Source: Bradyrhizobium sp. SZCCHNS1050 (lineage in GTDB: Bacteria > Pseudomonadota > Alphaproteobacteria > Rhizobiales > Xanthobacteraceae). Taken from it: DNA of 64,000 bases. Shown in pieces: positions 52,246 through 62,553 of the stretch; positions within the stretch are counted from its first letter, which is position 1, and every line of letters begins with the position of its first letter. A program made the position numbers and the translations under genes. The DNA lies in contig NZ_JAUETR010000001.1 in the NCBI RefSeq assembly GCF_032484785.1, positions 4,901,501 through 4,965,500 of the forward strand, in the 5' to 3' direction. The notes beneath the pieces are model-generated. The model was not told the origin of the DNA. It ran no database searches and worked only from the letters and a program-made list of their open reading frames with translations.

Positions 52246-53331
52246 ATGTCCTTCAACACCTTCGGCCACATGTTCCGCGTCACCACCTTCGGTGAGAGCC
52301 ATGGCGTGGCCATCGGCTGCGTGGTCGACGGCTGTCCGCCGCGGATCCCGCTCGCCGCCGACGAGATCCAGCGTGATCTCGACCGCCGCCGTCCCGGCCA
52401 GTCGCGCTTCACCACCCAGCGCCAGGAGCCGGACCAGGTGAAGATCCTGTCAGGCGTGATGGCTGATCCCGACACGGGCGTGCAGGTCACCACGGGCACG
52501 CCGATCGCGCTCCTGATCGAGAACACCGACCAGCGCTCCAAGGACTATTCCGAGATCAAGGACAAGTTTCGTCCCGGTCACGCCGACTTCACCTACGAGG
52601 CCAAATACGGCCTGCGCGACTATCGCGGCGGCGGTCGTTCCTCGGCGCGCGAGACCGCGACGCGCGTCGCCGCCGGCGCGATCGCGCGCAAGGTCCTGCC
52701 CGACGTGAAGGTGCGCGGTGCGCTGGTGCAGATGGGTCCGCACAAGATCGATCGCGGCAACTGGGACTGGGACGAGGTCGCGCGCAATCCCTTCTTCTGC
52801 CCCGACAAGGACAAGGCGGCGTTCTTCGAGGACTATCTCGACGGCATCAGGAAGTCCGGCTCGTCGATCGGCGCCGTGCTCGAGATCGTCGCCGAGGGCG
52901 TGCCGGCGGGACTTGGCGCGCCGCTCTACGGCAAGCTCGATGCCGATCTCGCCGCGGCGATGATGAGCATCAACGCCGTGAAGGGCGTCGAGATCGGCGC
53001 CGGCTTCGGCGCGGCCGAGCTGACCGGCGAGGAGAACGCCGACGAGATGCGCTCGGCCAATGACGGCACGCGCTTCCTCTCCAACAATGCCGGCGGCATT
53101 CTCGGCGGCATCGCCACGGGACAGCCGATCGTGCTGCGCTTCGCGGTCAAGCCGACCTCGTCGATCCTCACCCCGCGCCAGACCGTCGACCGCTCAGGCC
53201 AGGAGACCGAGATCCTGACCAAGGGCCGTCACGACCCCTGCGTCGGCATCCGCGCGGTTCCCGTCGGCGAGGCGATGATGGCCTGTGTGTTGGCCGATCA
53301 CCTGCTGCGCCATCGCGGCCAGGTGGGGTAG
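52246..53331 (+). CDS. aroC: Chorismate synthase
   Basis: A 361-aa enzyme that makes chorismate from EPSP, using reduced FMN as catalyst, the last step of the shikimate pathway. Signature segments are [20 protein letters not shown] (~15-34, with the first catalytic His), the FMN-binding [14 protein letters not shown] and [17 protein letters not shown] (~127-143), and [17 protein letters not shown] near the C-terminus. The ATG at 52246 gives [12 protein letters not shown], typical of alphaproteobacteria. Confidence 0.96.
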   Translation: MSFNTFGHMFRVTTFGESHGVAIGCVVDGCPPRIPLAADEIQRDLDRRRPGQSRFTTQRQEPDQVKILSGVMADPDTGVQVTTGTPIALLIENTDQRSKDYSEIKDKFRPGHADFTYEAKYGLRDYRGGGRSSARETATRVAAGAIARKVLPDVKVRGALVQMGPHKIDRGNWDWDEVARNPFFCPDKDKAAFFEDYLDGIRKSGSSIGAVLEIVAEGVPAGLGAPLYGKLDADLAAAMMSINAVKGVEIGAGFGAAELTGEENADEMRSANDGTRFLSNNAGGILGGIATGQPIVLRFAVKPTSSILTPRQTVDRSGQETEILTKGRHDPCVGIRAVPVGEAMMACVLADHLLRHRGQVG

Positions 53332-53389
53332 CCGCACGCTGCCGCCGCGGCTGTTTGCTGTTGCCACGCTGCTCGCCTAGTGTCGTCCC

Positions 53390-54565
53390 ATGGACACTTC
53401 CAAGCTGCGGGACATCAAGGACTGGCTGGTCGACGGCGCGCGCTCAGCGGCGACGCCGAGCCAGATGATGTCCGAATGCTGCGATCGTCTGGTCGGGCTC
53501 GGCGTGCCGCTGTGGCGCGTGGGCGTGTTCGTCCGCACCCTTCATCCTGATATCGCCGGCCGCAGCTTCATCTGGCGCCAGGGGGCGGAGGTCGAGATGG
53601 GCTCGGTCGATTTCGGCTTCGAGAGCACGCCGGCCTACAGGGACAGCCCGCTTGCGCGCGTGTTCGAGCAGGGGACCGAGTTCAGGGCCGATCCTCGCGA
53701 TCGGGAAGCCGAGCTCTTTCCGATCCTGATGGATCTGCGGGCCGAAGGCGTGACCGACTATTTCACTCTTCCTTTGACCTTCATCGACCGTGCGGTCCAC
53801 GCGTCGAGTTGGACCACCAAATCTCCAACAGGCTTCACCGACGCGCATCTGAATGCAATCCGCTCGCTGATGCCGGCTTTGGCGCGCTACACCGAGATCG
53901 TCACGCTTCGACGTACGGCCTCGATGCTGCTCGACACCTATGTCGGCAATCGCGCCGGCGAGCGCATCCTGGGCGGCCAGATCCGCCGCGGCCATACCGA
54001 TACGCTGGATGCGGCGATCTGGCTGTCGGATCTGCGCGGCTTCACGCCCTTGTCCGATCGCCTGCCGGCTGAGGACGTGGTGGCGATCCTCAACCACTAT
54101 TTCGACTGCCAGGTCGATCCGATCCGCGAGCAGGGCGGCGAGGTGCTGAAGTTCATGGGCGACGGCCTGCTCGCGGTGTTTCCGTTTCGCGAGCAGGGCG
54201 GCGATCCGACCGAGGTCTGCGCCCGCGTCCTTGCGGCGGCGCGCGCCTCGCGGGCCCGCGTCGATGCGCTCGAATACGCGGCCAGCGGCACCGGGGAACG
54301 CTTCCGCTTCGGCGTCGCGCTGCATGTCGGACGGCTGCTCTATGGCAATATCGGCGGCGGCAACCGGCTCGATTTCACCTGCATCGGTCCGGCCGTCAAT
54401 CTTGCGGCCCGGCTGGAGAAGATCGCCGCGCGGCTGAGGCGCACCGTGGTCGCCTCGGAGACTTTCGCCGGAGCCTGTGCCGAACCATGGACCGATCTCG
54501 GCGCGTTCCCGATCGCGGGCCTTGCGACGGAGCAGCGCGTGTTCGGGCTTCGCGAAGAGGATTAG
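53390..54565 (+). CDS. Class III adenylate/guanylate cyclase
   Basis: A 391-aa soluble protein. The N-terminal ~180 residues look like a sensory domain (GAF-like, ending in the helix of LIPALARYTEIVTLRR-type sequence). The catalytic domain (~205-385) has both metal Asp (WLSDLRGFTPLSD and MGDGLLAVF), the purine-selecting Lys (EVLKFMGDG) and Thr region (DFTCIGPAVN), and the transition-state Asn/Arg (VNLAARLE). All catalytic residues needed for cAMP formation are present. No membrane segment. Signal unknown. Confidence 0.88.
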   Translation: MDTSKLRDIKDWLVDGARSAATPSQMMSECCDRLVGLGVPLWRVGVFVRTLHPDIAGRSFIWRQGAEVEMGSVDFGFESTPAYRDSPLARVFEQGTEFRADPRDREAELFPILMDLRAEGVTDYFTLPLTFIDRAVHASSWTTKSPTGFTDAHLNAIRSLMPALARYTEIVTLRRTASMLLDTYVGNRAGERILGGQIRRGHTDTLDAAIWLSDLRGFTPLSDRLPAEDVVAILNHYFDCQVDPIREQGGEVLKFMGDGLLAVFPFREQGGDPTEVCARVLAAARASRARVDALEYAASGTGERFRFGVALHVGRLLYGNIGGGNRLDFTCIGPAVNLAARLEKIAARLRRTVVASETFAGACAEPWTDLGAFPIAGLATEQRVFGLREED

Positions 54566-54578
54566 TTCTCCGGCCTGA

Positions 54579-54624
54579 AGCACGATCCGGAAAGGTGGAA
54601 ACCGGTTTTCCGAAAGATCATGCT
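54579..54624. repeat. Rhizobiales palindromic repeat (GATCCGGAAA...CCGGTTTTCC...GATCATGCT)
   Basis: AGCACGATCCGGAAAGGTGG followed by AAACCGGTTTTCCGAAAGATCATGCT-type sequence is a dispersed element I recognise from Bradyrhizobium and Mesorhizobium genomes. It forms a stem (GATCCGGAAA against TTTTCCGAAAGATC, imperfect) between the converging cyclase and clpS genes. Confidence 0.7.
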
Positions 54625-54930
54625 CTAGGTCTCCGGCTCGGTGGTGAACAGCAGCGGGTATCCCTTGGCGCGGCCGGCATCGGTCGCGCGCGTCGCCTTG
54701 GTCTCGGCGACGTCCTTGGTGAACACGGCCACCACGCAGACGCCGAGCTTATGCGCCGTGATCATGACCTTGTAGGCCTGGTCCTCGGTCATGCCGAATT
54801 CCGCCTTCAGGATCATCACCACGAAATCGCGCGGCGTGAAGTCGTCGTTGACGAGGATCACCTTGTAGAGCCGCGGACGCTCGGTCTTGGTGCGTACCTT
54901 CGTCTTGGGCTTGGTGACGGCATCGTTCAT
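54625..54930 (-). CDS. clpS: ATP-dependent Clp protease adaptor ClpS
   Basis: A 101-aa adaptor that delivers N-degron proteins to ClpAP. After a basic, disordered N-terminal arm (residues 1-20) the ClpS core is complete: YKVILVNDDFTPRDFVVMIL (~22-41) with the Asn-Asp-Asp of the N-end-rule pocket, then QAYKVMITAHKLGVCVVAVFTKDVAETK with the His-containing ClpA contact. Length is normal. Confidence 0.95.
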   Translation of the reverse strand: MNDAVTKPKTKVRTKTERPRLYKVILVNDDFTPRDFVVMILKAEFGMTEDQAYKVMITAHKLGVCVVAVFTKDVAETKATRATDAGRAKGYPLLFTTEPET

Positions 54931-55156
54931 TCTAAGGGCGCGCCTGTGTTCCGGATGCGGCAGTCACGCCACGATACAGGCTTCGGCCGCTCCGGGAAAC
55001 CACGGGCTGCATGCCTTGCGCGATGGGCGCATGCGGCTGCCTGACATCCGGGCAAACCCCAGGGGACTAACCGGAATGTGAATGGATGTGTGCGTTCCCG
55101 CTTTGCGCTCTGCGGATTGCATGTCACCATCATCAGACGCGATTGGAGGGCAGCTC

Positions 55157-56011
55157 ATGCGCTGGTGGATCTCGATCGGGGTGGCGTGTCTGGCGGGCGC
55201 CTTGGCCGGCGGCGACGTCGCCAGCGTCGTGGCCGCGCCGAGGGCCCAGCCGGCGCAGCAGCTGAGCGAGAAGGAAGCGTCCGTCGACGTCGAACTGATC
55301 CTCGCCGTCGACGTGTCCTACTCGATGGACCTGGACGAGCTGGCGATCCAGCGCGAAGGCTACGCCCAGGCGCTCAGCTCGCGCGAGTTCCTGCAGGCGC
55401 TGAAGAGCGGCGTGCACGGCAGGATCGCCGTGACCTATTTCGAATGGGCGGCCTCGAGCGACCAGAAGATCATCATTCCATGGCGCCTGATCGACGGACC
55501 GGAAAGTGCCGACGCCGTCGCCGCCGAGATCATGAAGACGCCGATCCGCCGCGCGTCGCGCACCTCGATCTCCGGCGCGATCTACTTCGCCATGCCGCTG
55601 TTCGATGAGAATCCCTACCGCGGACTGCGCCGCGTCATCGACATCTCCGGCGACGGGCCCAACAACAATGGTCCCTCACCGGTGACGATCGCGCGCGACG
55701 AGGCCGTCGACAAGGGCATCACGATCAACGGCCTGCCGATCATGGTCAAGGAGCCGTCCTACTCGACCATGGATATCGAGAACCTCGATCTCTATTACAA
55801 GGATTGCGTCACCGGCGGTCACGGCTCGTTCGTCGTCACCATCAAGAGCCGCGACGAGTTCAAGGAAGCCATCCGCACCAAGCTGCTGATGGAGGTTGCC
55901 GGACGCTCACCTCCGCCGCGGATCGTGCCGGTCGCCGACGATGCCGACAAGGAGCCGCGCGTGTCCTGCACGATCGGCGAGAAGATCTGGCAGGACCGCT
56001 GGGGGCGGTGA
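55157..56011 (+). CDS. DUF1194 secreted protein (von Willebrand A-like)
   Basis: A 284-aa exported protein with a Sec signal (MRWWISIGVACLAGALAGG, cleavage near VAA). The body resembles a VWA fold with a MIDAS-like motif DVSYSMD (DxSxS) at about residue 53, TSISGAIYFAMPLF (~138) for the second loop, and DISGDGPNNNG for the third. VWA domains bind ligands through a divalent cation. GGAGGG lies just before the ATG at 55157. No partner gene is evident. Confidence 0.82.
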   Translation: MRWWISIGVACLAGALAGGDVASVVAAPRAQPAQQLSEKEASVDVELILAVDVSYSMDLDELAIQREGYAQALSSREFLQALKSGVHGRIAVTYFEWAASSDQKIIIPWRLIDGPESADAVAAEIMKTPIRRASRTSISGAIYFAMPLFDENPYRGLRRVIDISGDGPNNNGPSPVTIARDEAVDKGITINGLPIMVKEPSYSTMDIENLDLYYKDCVTGGHGSFVVTIKSRDEFKEAIRTKLLMEVAGRSPPPRIVPVADDADKEPRVSCTIGEKIWQDRWGR

Positions 56012-56075
56012 CCCGCAGGCCCGGGCTGCCGAGCAGACGCGCGCGCGGGGAGACTTGATTGGTAAGGCGCCGATC

Positions 56076-56918
56076 TCAGCCGGCCGTCGCAGCATGGACC
56101 AACGCCTGTTTCAATTCGGCCTCGACCTCCCGCAGGCTGCGGAGCGCCGCACCGAATTCGCCATTGCCGATCGATTGCCAGATGAGCTCCACGCGCGCCG
56201 TCAGATCGGCGAGTGCCAGTCCAAACGTCGCGGCCTCCTTGAGCGCACCCTTCTCGTTGATCAGGTAGCGCCCGTTGACCGCAAACAGCACCTGCGCAAG
56301 GCAGGCGAGGGCGCGATAGGCGCAGCCCGCGACGTGGGTATGGTCGCCACGCCCGACAGCCAACTCGGCATTGTCGATGCTGAATGCGATCTCCCACTGG
56401 AAGCGTGCAATAATCGCGTCGCGCAGGCGGCGCGGATAGGGCGTGCAGCGCGACTTCAGCCCCGCCAGCAGTTGCGCGGGATCGTGCAGCGGGCGGCAGA
56501 GCGCGACCTCGCCCATCCAGATCGCCGAGACGAAGCCATGCGGATGGCCTGGCTGGTAGTGCATCTCGATCCGCCCTTTCCGGCAGTCGTCGATCACGCC
56601 GCCGACCGCATCGATCTCGCGATAGAGCAGGTCGACCTTGTGCCCGTCGATTCTGAGCCAGCCGCCGCCGACGATCCACTGTCCCCAGCCGCCGACCGCC
56701 GTCAGTTCGAGCGTTTGCGGGTCGTCGACGAGCCGCCGCACTGCTTCGCGCAGCACGTCGGTGTCGAGGTCGTGCCTGGATGCGATGTAGAGCCCGACGT
56801 CGTAGTCTGAGCCCGCCTGCGCGGTGCCGCGCGCACGTGATCCACCGAGCGCGATGGCGCGCAGTCCCGGGACATCGGCAAGTTCGCCGACGATGCGGGT
56901 CAGCAGCGGGTCAGGCAT
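56076..56918 (-). CDS. Nucleotidyltransferase-domain protein
   Basis: A 280-aa protein of the polymerase-beta-like nucleotidyltransferase superfamily. GGSRARGTAQAGSDYDVGLY (residues ~24-43) carries the Gly-Ser and DxD motif, and a third acidic residue is likely in GHKVDLLYREI. The C-terminal ~150 residues are helical (DUF4037-like). It could add AMP or another nucleotide to a small molecule or protein, as in aminoglycoside adenylyltransferases; the substrate is unknown. It does not look like a toxin-antitoxin pair because no HEPN gene is next to it. Confidence 0.75.
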   Translation of the reverse strand: MPDPLLTRIVGELADVPGLRAIALGGSRARGTAQAGSDYDVGLYIASRHDLDTDVLREAVRRLVDDPQTLELTAVGGWGQWIVGGGWLRIDGHKVDLLYREIDAVGGVIDDCRKGRIEMHYQPGHPHGFVSAIWMGEVALCRPLHDPAQLLAGLKSRCTPYPRRLRDAIIARFQWEIAFSIDNAELAVGRGDHTHVAGCAYRALACLAQVLFAVNGRYLINEKGALKEAATFGLALADLTARVELIWQSIGNGEFGAALRSLREVEAELKQALVHAATAG

Positions 56919-57116
56919 TCACGTGTTCTCCAGGATGACAGTATGAAGTTCTTTCGTGGAAAAACTCCACAGGGCCGCTGTTCAGGCTGATCTGTTGCCA
57001 TTAAGCCACAATCTCCCAAAAACCAGGGGTTGCATCTCCCGCAAGTTTCCCTTTGCCACCGTGCCGCCGCGATTGGGCCGCGACCATGAGCGGGTTGAGG
57101 CGGAGGCGCACAGAAC

Positions 57117-57689
57117 ATGCGTATCATCGACCGGACAGCACGTCCCGCGCAGCGCGTCAGGCGCTCGTCAGTCATCCAAGGTCCGCGTGCAGGGCTCGCT
57201 TGCCAACTTCTCAGGGCAGCGCTGGTGTGTGCGGCGGCGGCTTCGCTCGCAGCCTGCGCGCAATCATCGGCGGTCCGGCAGGCGCGCTGGGCGGCGCCGA
57301 CGAAGCAAGCCGGAGCCGAATTTCGGCCGCAGGTGCAGCGTGCGGAGACGGCACCGGAGTCAGTGGTGCGCGTCCGGCGGGCCGAGCTCAGCCCGCCGCC
57401 GGCGCACTCCGGAGCGTCCGGTCTCGCCAGCTACTATTCGGAAGGCCAGAAGACCGCGAGCGGCGAGCGCTTCAATCCCTCCGAGCTGACGGCCGCGCAT
57501 CGCAGCCTGCCGTTCGGCACCCGCCTGCAGGTCACCAACGTCAAGACCGGCCGCTCCGTGGTGGTGCGTGTCAACGATCGCGGACCGTTCGTGCAGGGCC
57601 GGGTGGTCGACGTGTCCTACTCAGCCGCGCAGGCGCTCGGCATGGTCAACTCCGGCGTCGCGCCGGTGAAGGTCAGCGTGGTGAGGTAG
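57117..57689 (+). CDS. rlpA: RlpA-family septal ring lytic transglycosylase-like lipoprotein
   Basis: A 190-aa lipoprotein with the double-psi beta-barrel domain of RlpA, which cleaves glycan strands lacking side peptides. The signal/lipobox [12 protein letters not shown] predicts lipid attachment at about residue 47, after a rather long Arg-rich N-terminus. The barrel shows [52 protein letters not shown] and [10 protein letters not shown]. The C-terminal SPOR domain present in E. coli RlpA is absent. Confidence 0.85.
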   Translation: MRIIDRTARPAQRVRRSSVIQGPRAGLACQLLRAALVCAAAASLAACAQSSAVRQARWAAPTKQAGAEFRPQVQRAETAPESVVRVRRAELSPPPAHSGASGLASYYSEGQKTASGERFNPSELTAAHRSLPFGTRLQVTNVKTGRSVVVRVNDRGPFVQGRVVDVSYSAAQALGMVNSGVAPVKVSVVR

Positions 57690-57762
57690 CGCATCGGATA
57701 GGCGACATCGCTGGTCGATCGCCTACGAGTTCGTGCTCATAGTCAGCGGCGTTCTCAGTCGA

Positions 57763-57785
57763 CCTCTCCCCGCAAGCGGGGCGAG
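57763..57785. repeat. Short hairpin CCTCTCCCCGC-AA-GCGGGG
   Basis: CCCCGC (57768-57773) pairs exactly with GCGGGG (57776-57781) around AA, with CCTC/GAGG extending the stem imperfectly. It is related to the element at 19160-19275 and lies between the converging rlpA and RNA methyltransferase genes. Confidence 0.6.
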
Positions 57786-57888
57786 GGGGCGCACCGAGCG
57801 TGATGCGCGAGCTCCGTGCGTCATTGCAGGGGCAACGCTTGGCGCTTCCCGAAAAAGCCGATATCGCTCGTAAATCCGCTGACAGTGC

Positions 57889-59124
57889 TCACCGCACCAG
57901 CCTCGCCACCAGCTCGACATGCGGCGTATGTCGGAACTGGTCGACCGGCACCACGGTCTCGAGCTTGTAGCCGCCGTCGATCAGCATGCGCATGTCCCGC
58001 GCGCACGTCGTGACGTTGCAGGACACCGCGACGATCACCGGCACCTTGCTGGCCGCGAGTTGCCTGGCCTGCGCCTGAGCGCCCTGGCGCGGCGGATCGA
58101 ACACGACGGCGTCGATGTCGCGCAATTCCTGCGGCATCAGCGGGCGGCGGAACAGGTCGCGCGCCTCGGCCTTGATCGGCTTGAGGCCGGGCGTGCCAGA
58201 CGCCTTTTGCAGCGCCGCGATCGCGCCGGCATCATTGTCCATGGCGGTGACGCGCGCCCGCGTGGCGAGCCGCAGCGCGAACGGGCCGACGCCGCAGAAC
58301 AGGTCGGCGACGTGCTTGGCTTTGCCGATCCGCTCCATCACCAATTGCGCGAGCGTCTCCTCGCCTTGCACGGTGGCCTGCAGGAACGAGCCGGGCGGCA
58401 GCGTCACCTGTGCCGTCCCCATCGTAACCACGGGCGCATTGCGCATCAGCACCAGCTCGCCATGGCGCGTCAGCCGCGCCAGCCGGTGCTGTTCGGCGAG
58501 GCGGGACAGGGCCGCGATGCGCGGCGGCGGCAGCGGGCCGGAGCCGCGGATGTCGATGTCGAGGCCGTTGCTGGTCGCGGTCGCCTGGATGTCGAGCGGC
58601 TTGCCGGTCGGCTTCAGCGCCTCCGCCAGCGCCCATGCGGCTTCCAGCGCACTGTCCAGAGCGGGGTCGAGGATCGGGCAGCGGTCGATCGGCACGATGT
58701 CGTGGCTGTTGGCGGCCGAGAATCCGACCCTGAGGACGTCGTGCGTGCCCATCCGGGCGTGGAAGGTGGCGCGGCGCCGGCCGGCGCCGTGGGCATCGAT
58801 CAGATCGGCCACGTCGCAGTCGACCTTGGCGGCCCGTAGCGTCTCGACGACGATGTTGCGCTTCCACTGCTGATAGGGCCCGGGCATCCAGTGCTGGATG
58901 GCGCAGCCGCCGCACACGCCGAAATGCGCACAGAACGGCGCGATCCGCTCCGAGCTCGCCGCCTCCACCGCGAGCAGCTTGCGGCGATCGGGATGCCCGG
59001 GCACGACGGCCGCCTCGACGGTCTCGCCGGCCAGCGTGTAGGGCACGTACAGCGCCTCGCCCGATGACAGCGACACGCCATCGCCGCGATGGCCGACATG
59101 GTCGATGACGAGACGCTCAACCAT
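57889..59124 (-). CDS. SAM-dependent RNA methyltransferase, TrmA/RlmD family
   Basis: A 411-aa methyltransferase that makes 5-methyluridine in tRNA or 23S rRNA. The N-terminus is a TRAM-like domain; [14 protein letters not shown] (residues ~69-82) supplies Fe-S cysteines, with a fourth probably in RCPILD. The SAM pocket is [14 protein letters not shown] (~288-301), [11 protein letters not shown] follows, and FDPPRQGA and [11 protein letters not shown] (catalytic Cys, ~360) complete the family. Which uridine it modifies is not clear. Its ATG lies eight bases inside the end of tlyA. Confidence 0.9.
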   Translation of the reverse strand: MVERLVIDHVGHRGDGVSLSSGEALYVPYTLAGETVEAAVVPGHPDRRKLLAVEAASSERIAPFCAHFGVCGGCAIQHWMPGPYQQWKRNIVVETLRAAKVDCDVADLIDAHGAGRRRATFHARMGTHDVLRVGFSAANSHDIVPIDRCPILDPALDSALEAAWALAEALKPTGKPLDIQATATSNGLDIDIRGSGPLPPPRIAALSRLAEQHRLARLTRHGELVLMRNAPVVTMGTAQVTLPPGSFLQATVQGEETLAQLVMERIGKAKHVADLFCGVGPFALRLATRARVTAMDNDAGAIAALQKASGTPGLKPIKAEARDLFRRPLMPQELRDIDAVVFDPPRQGAQAQARQLAASKVPVIVAVSCNVTTCARDMRMLIDGGYKLETVVPVDQFRHTPHVELVARLVR

Positions 59125-59854
59125 GGCGGCGCGCTCCCAGGAAGAATTCGGCGTTGCCGTCGCCGCCCTTGATCGATGATGGGAAGATCTCGATGTCGCT
59201 GCAGCCGAGCGAGGCGGCGAAGGTGGCGATTTCGTCGCAGACGGCGGCGTGCACCGCTGCATCCTTGATGATGCCGCCCTTGCCGTGCTTTCCTTGCGCC
59301 TCGAATTGCGGCTTGATCAGCGCCAGCAGGCTCATCGGCGAGGCAGCGAGTGATAGCGCGACCGGCAGGACCGCCTTGAGCGAGATGAAGCTGCAGTCGA
59401 TCACGACGACGTCGGGGCGCTGCGGCAGGCGCTTGCTGTCGTAGCTGCGGATGTCGGTCTGCTCCATCGAGATGATCTTCGGGTGATTGCGCAATGATGG
59501 GTGCAATTGGTCGCGGCCGACATCGACCGCGAACACGAGCGCCGCGCCATTCGCCAGCAGGACCTCGGTGAAGCCGCCGGTGGAGGCACCGACATCGAGG
59601 CAGACATGGTCTTCGACCTCGATGCCATAATGCTCCAGCGCCGCCGCCAGCTTGACGCCGCCACGCGACACCCAGGGATGCGCCGGCTCGGCCTGCAGGA
59701 CGGCGTCGGCGGGAATGCTCTCCGAGGCTTTGCCCACCTGCTTGTCGTTGGCGAACACGAGCCCCGCCTCGATCGCCGCCTGCGCCCGCGCGCGGCTCTC
59801 GAACAGGCCGCGTTCGACGAGGAGGATGTCAGCACGTTTGCGGGCAGGGGTCAT
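59117..59854 (-). CDS. tlyA: TlyA-family rRNA 2'-O-methyltransferase
   Basis: A 245-aa protein with an N-terminal S4 RNA-binding domain ([26 protein letters not shown], residues ~8-33) and an FtsJ-like methyltransferase domain: [17 protein letters not shown] (~86-102) for [12 protein letters not shown] with the catalytic Lys (~187) and the flanking D/E. TlyA adds 2'-O-methyl groups to rRNA. The ATG at 59854 is used because the frame upstream is a shadow. Translationally coupled with the TrmA-family gene. Confidence 0.9.
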   Translation of the reverse strand: MTPARKRADILLVERGLFESRARAQAAIEAGLVFANDKQVGKASESIPADAVLQAEPAHPWVSRGGVKLAAALEHYGIEVEDHVCLDVGASTGGFTEVLLANGAALVFAVDVGRDQLHPSLRNHPKIISMEQTDIRSYDSKRLPQRPDVVVIDCSFISLKAVLPVALSLAASPMSLLALIKPQFEAQGKHGKGGIIKDAAVHAAVCDEIATFAASLGCSDIEIFPSSIKGGDGNAEFFLGARRHG

Positions 59855-59906
59855 GGGCCGGATCGCGAGATAGGTGAGATGAGGGCGACGCAATGAATTT
59901 TGAACT

Positions 59907-59989
59907 CCGTCATTGCGAGGAGCGAAGCGACGAAGCAATCCAGACCTCCTTTGTAGCCCTGGATTGCTTCGCTTCGCTCGCAATGACGG
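59907..59989. repeat. Palindromic repeat CCGTCATTGCGAGGAGCGAAGC / GCTTCGCTCGCAATGACGG
   Basis: A strong stem of about 30 bases per arm with few mismatches, loop at ~59944-59958. This 'GTCATTGCGAGGAGCGAAGCGACGAAGCAATCC' sequence is a widely distributed repeat of many bacteria with high copy number. It lies upstream of tlyA and beyond the end of the deoxyribosyltransferase gene. Confidence 0.85.
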
Positions 59990-60037
59990 GTGTTGCAAGC
60001 TGTTCGCGCGTATTCGCGGCTTCGGAGGAGCCCGGGA

Positions 60038-60598
60038 TCAAACCGTCCTCGTCGCCAGCCGCTCCGCCGCCAATCTCACGCAGGTCTCGAAAGCTGCCAG
60101 ATGATGCCAGACGTCCGCAGGGCGTTCGCGTGGAGCGACGAGCGGGGCGCCGCGTAGCTCGAGCGCGTGGATCATCATGAGATTGTCGGGCAGGCCGAAA
60201 TCCTCGACAGTCAGGCCTTCGCCATCGACCAGGCGGCCGTCCTGCTCCGTCACCGCCGTGAAGCGCCGGGCACGATCGGCGTAGACGGCCGGGTCGTTGC
60301 AGTAGCCGAGACACAGCTTGCCGGAGCCGGCCATGTAGCCGAACTCATAGACCGTGCCGGCATCGGCGCCGGGCCCGCGGAACGGTGTGAGATTGGCGAT
60401 GATGGCATCGGCGTCGTCCATCATCGCCTCGTTGCCATGGAAGATCTGGCGCGAGGCGTCGGAGGAGGCGAGGTCGATGCTGTTGTCGAGGGGGTAGAGG
60501 CCGATCAGGCCGTGGCGGTCGCAGATCGCGACCTTCCGCCGGCCGATCTCAATGGCATCCGGCAGGAACACGTCGGGACCTGCCAGATAGATCTTCAT
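60038..60598 (-). CDS. Nucleoside 2-deoxyribosyltransferase
   Basis: A 186-aa enzyme that exchanges the base of a deoxynucleoside. Conserved parts are the N-terminal YLAGPDVFLPDA (~4-15), ADAIIANLTPFRGPGADAGTVYEFGYMAGSGK (~63-94) with the nucleophile Glu in YEFGYM, and a C-terminal helix. Length is typical. It follows dxs on the same strand with a 29-base gap, so they may be cotranscribed. Confidence 0.88.
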   Translation of the reverse strand: MKIYLAGPDVFLPDAIEIGRRKVAICDRHGLIGLYPLDNSIDLASSDASRQIFHGNEAMMDDADAIIANLTPFRGPGADAGTVYEFGYMAGSGKLCLGYCNDPAVYADRARRFTAVTEQDGRLVDGEGLTVEDFGLPDNLMMIHALELRGAPLVAPRERPADVWHHLAAFETCVRLAAERLATRTV

Positions 60599-60627
60599 GG
60601 CTCACCACTGCGGGACGCAAGCTCGCC

Positions 60628-62553
60628 TCAGGCGAGCTTGACCGACTCGGTCGTGTAATCCTTGCCGAGCGCCTCGAACACCTTACGGACGATGCCTTTG
60701 GCGTCGAGCCCGGCGCGGGCGTACATCGCTGCCGGCGTGTCGTGGTCCTGGAACTCGTCGGGCAGCACCATCGAACGCATCTTCAGGCCGCCGTCCAGCA
60801 TGCCCTGGTCGGACAGATACTGCATCACGTGCGAGCCGAAGCCGCCGATCGAGCCTTCTTCGATCGTGATCAGGATGTCGTGCTCGCGGGCGAGCTTCAT
60901 CACCAGCTCCTCGTCGAGCGGTTTCATGAAGCGCGCATCGGCGATCGAGGCGGACAGGCCATGGGCGGCGAGCTCGTCGGCGGCCTTCTCGCACTCGGCA
61001 AGCCGGGTGCCGAAGGAGAGCAGGGCGACCTGCTTGCCCTGGCGGATCATGCGGCCCTTGCCGATCGGCAGCGGAACGCCAACCTCGGGCATTTCCACGC
61101 CGCGGCCTTCGCCGCGCGGATAGCGCACCGAGCTCGGCCGGTCGTTGATCGCGACCTGGGTCGCCACCATGTGCACCAGCTCGGCCTCGTCGGAGGCCGC
61201 CATGATCACCATGTTCGGCAGGCAGCCGAGATAGGCGTTGTCGAAGGAGCCGGCATGGGTCGCGCCGTCGGCGCCGACCAGGCCGGCGCGGTCGATGGCG
61301 AAGCGCACCGGCAGGCTCTGGATGCAGACGTCGTGGACGATCTGGTCGTAGCCGCGCTGCAGGAAGGTCGAGTAGATCGCGCAGAACGGCTTGAAGCCTT
61401 CTGCTGCGAGGCCGGCGGCGAAGGTCACGGCGTGCTGCTCGGCGATGCCGACGTCGAAGGTGCGCTTCGGGAACGCCTTGGCGAAGATGTCGATGCCGGT
61501 GCCCGAGGGCATCGCGGCGGTGATGCCGACGATCTTGTCGTCCTTCTCGGCTTCCTTGACCAGGCTCTGGCCGAACACGTTCTGATAGGCCGGCGCGTTC
61601 GGCTTGGCCTTCGCCTGGGTGCCGGTGGCGATGTCGAACTTGGCCACCGCATGATATTTGTCGGCCGCCGCTTCCGCGGGCGAGTAGCCCTTGCCCTTCT
61701 GGGTCACGACGTGGACCAGGATCGGGCCGGTCTCCATGTCGCGGACGTTCTTCAGGACGGGGAGCAGATGGTCGAGGTTGTGGCCGTCGATCGGGCCGAC
61801 GTAGTAGAAGCCGAGCTCCTCGAACAGCGTGCCGCCGTCCATCATGAAGCCGCGGGAATATTCCTCGACGCGGCTGGCGCGGTTGGCGATCACCTTGGGC
61901 AGATGCTGGCCGAGCTGCTTGGCGGCATCTCGCAGCGTCCGGTAGGTCTTGCCCGAGTACAGGCGCGACAGATAGGCCGACATGGCGCCGACCGGCGGCG
62001 CGATCGACATGTCGTTGTCGTTGAGGATCACGATCAGGCGGGAGTTCATCGCGCCGGCATTGTTCATGGCCTCATAGGCCATGCCGGCGGACATCGCACC
62101 GTCGCCGATCACGGCGATCACGTTGTTCTTGCCGCCCGACAGGTCGCGCGCAACGGCCATGCCGAGGCCGGCGGAAATCGAGGTCGACGAGTGCGCAGCG
62201 CCAAACGGATCGTAGTCGCTCTCGGCGCGCTTGGTGAACCCGGAGAGGCCGCCGCCGGTGCGCAAGGTGCGGATGCGGTCGCGGCGTCCGGTCAGGATCT
62301 TGTGCGGGTAGGCCTGGTGGCCGACGTCCCAGATCAGGCGGTCACGCGGGGTGTCGAACACGTAATGGATGGCCGTGGTCAGCTCGACCACGCCGAGACC
62401 AGCGCCGAAATGGCCGCCGGTCACCGAGACCGCGTCGATGGTCTCCTGGCGCAATTCGTCGGCGACCTGCCGGACCTGCTCGACCTTCAGCCGGCGCAGA
62501 TCTTCCGGGGTCTTGATGGTGTCGAGAAGCGGCGTCTTACTAAATGTGGTCAC
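60628..62553 (-). CDS. dxs: 1-deoxy-D-xylulose-5-phosphate synthase
   Basis: A 641-aa thiamine-diphosphate enzyme, the first step of the MEP isoprenoid pathway. [18 protein letters not shown] (~149-166) is the ThDP/Mg motif; the N-terminal catalytic His is in [16 protein letters not shown], and the C-terminal transketolase domain holds [15 protein letters not shown]. The GTG at 62553 ([13 protein letters not shown]) gives the standard length; an ATG 42 bases upstream is less likely. Confidence 0.95.
   Translation of the reverse strand: MTTFSKTPLLDTIKTPEDLRRLKVEQVRQVADELRQETIDAVSVTGGHFGAGLGVVELTTAIHYVFDTPRDRLIWDVGHQAYPHKILTGRRDRIRTLRTGGGLSGFTKRAESDYDPFGAAHSSTSISAGLGMAVARDLSGGKNNVIAVIGDGAMSAGMAYEAMNNAGAMNSRLIVILNDNDMSIAPPVGAMSAYLSRLYSGKTYRTLRDAAKQLGQHLPKVIANRASRVEEYSRGFMMDGGTLFEELGFYYVGPIDGHNLDHLLPVLKNVRDMETGPILVHVVTQKGKGYSPAEAAADKYHAVAKFDIATGTQAKAKPNAPAYQNVFGQSLVKEAEKDDKIVGITAAMPSGTGIDIFAKAFPKRTFDVGIAEQHAVTFAAGLAAEGFKPFCAIYSTFLQRGYDQIVHDVCIQSLPVRFAIDRAGLVGADGATHAGSFDNAYLGCLPNMVIMAASDEAELVHMVATQVAINDRPSSVRYPRGEGRGVEMPEVGVPLPIGKGRMIRQGKQVALLSFGTRLAECEKAADELAAHGLSASIADARFMKPLDEELVMKLAREHDILITIEEGSIGGFGSHVMQYLSDQGMLDGGLKMRSMVLPDEFQDHDTPAAMYARAGLDAKGIVRKVFEALGKDYTTESVKLA

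Noticed and set aside
56076..56918. Toxin-antitoxin system of the MNT/HEPN type
   Set aside because: The nucleotidyltransferase is 280 aa with a long helical C-terminus, and no small HEPN gene is adjacent; MNT antitoxins are much shorter.
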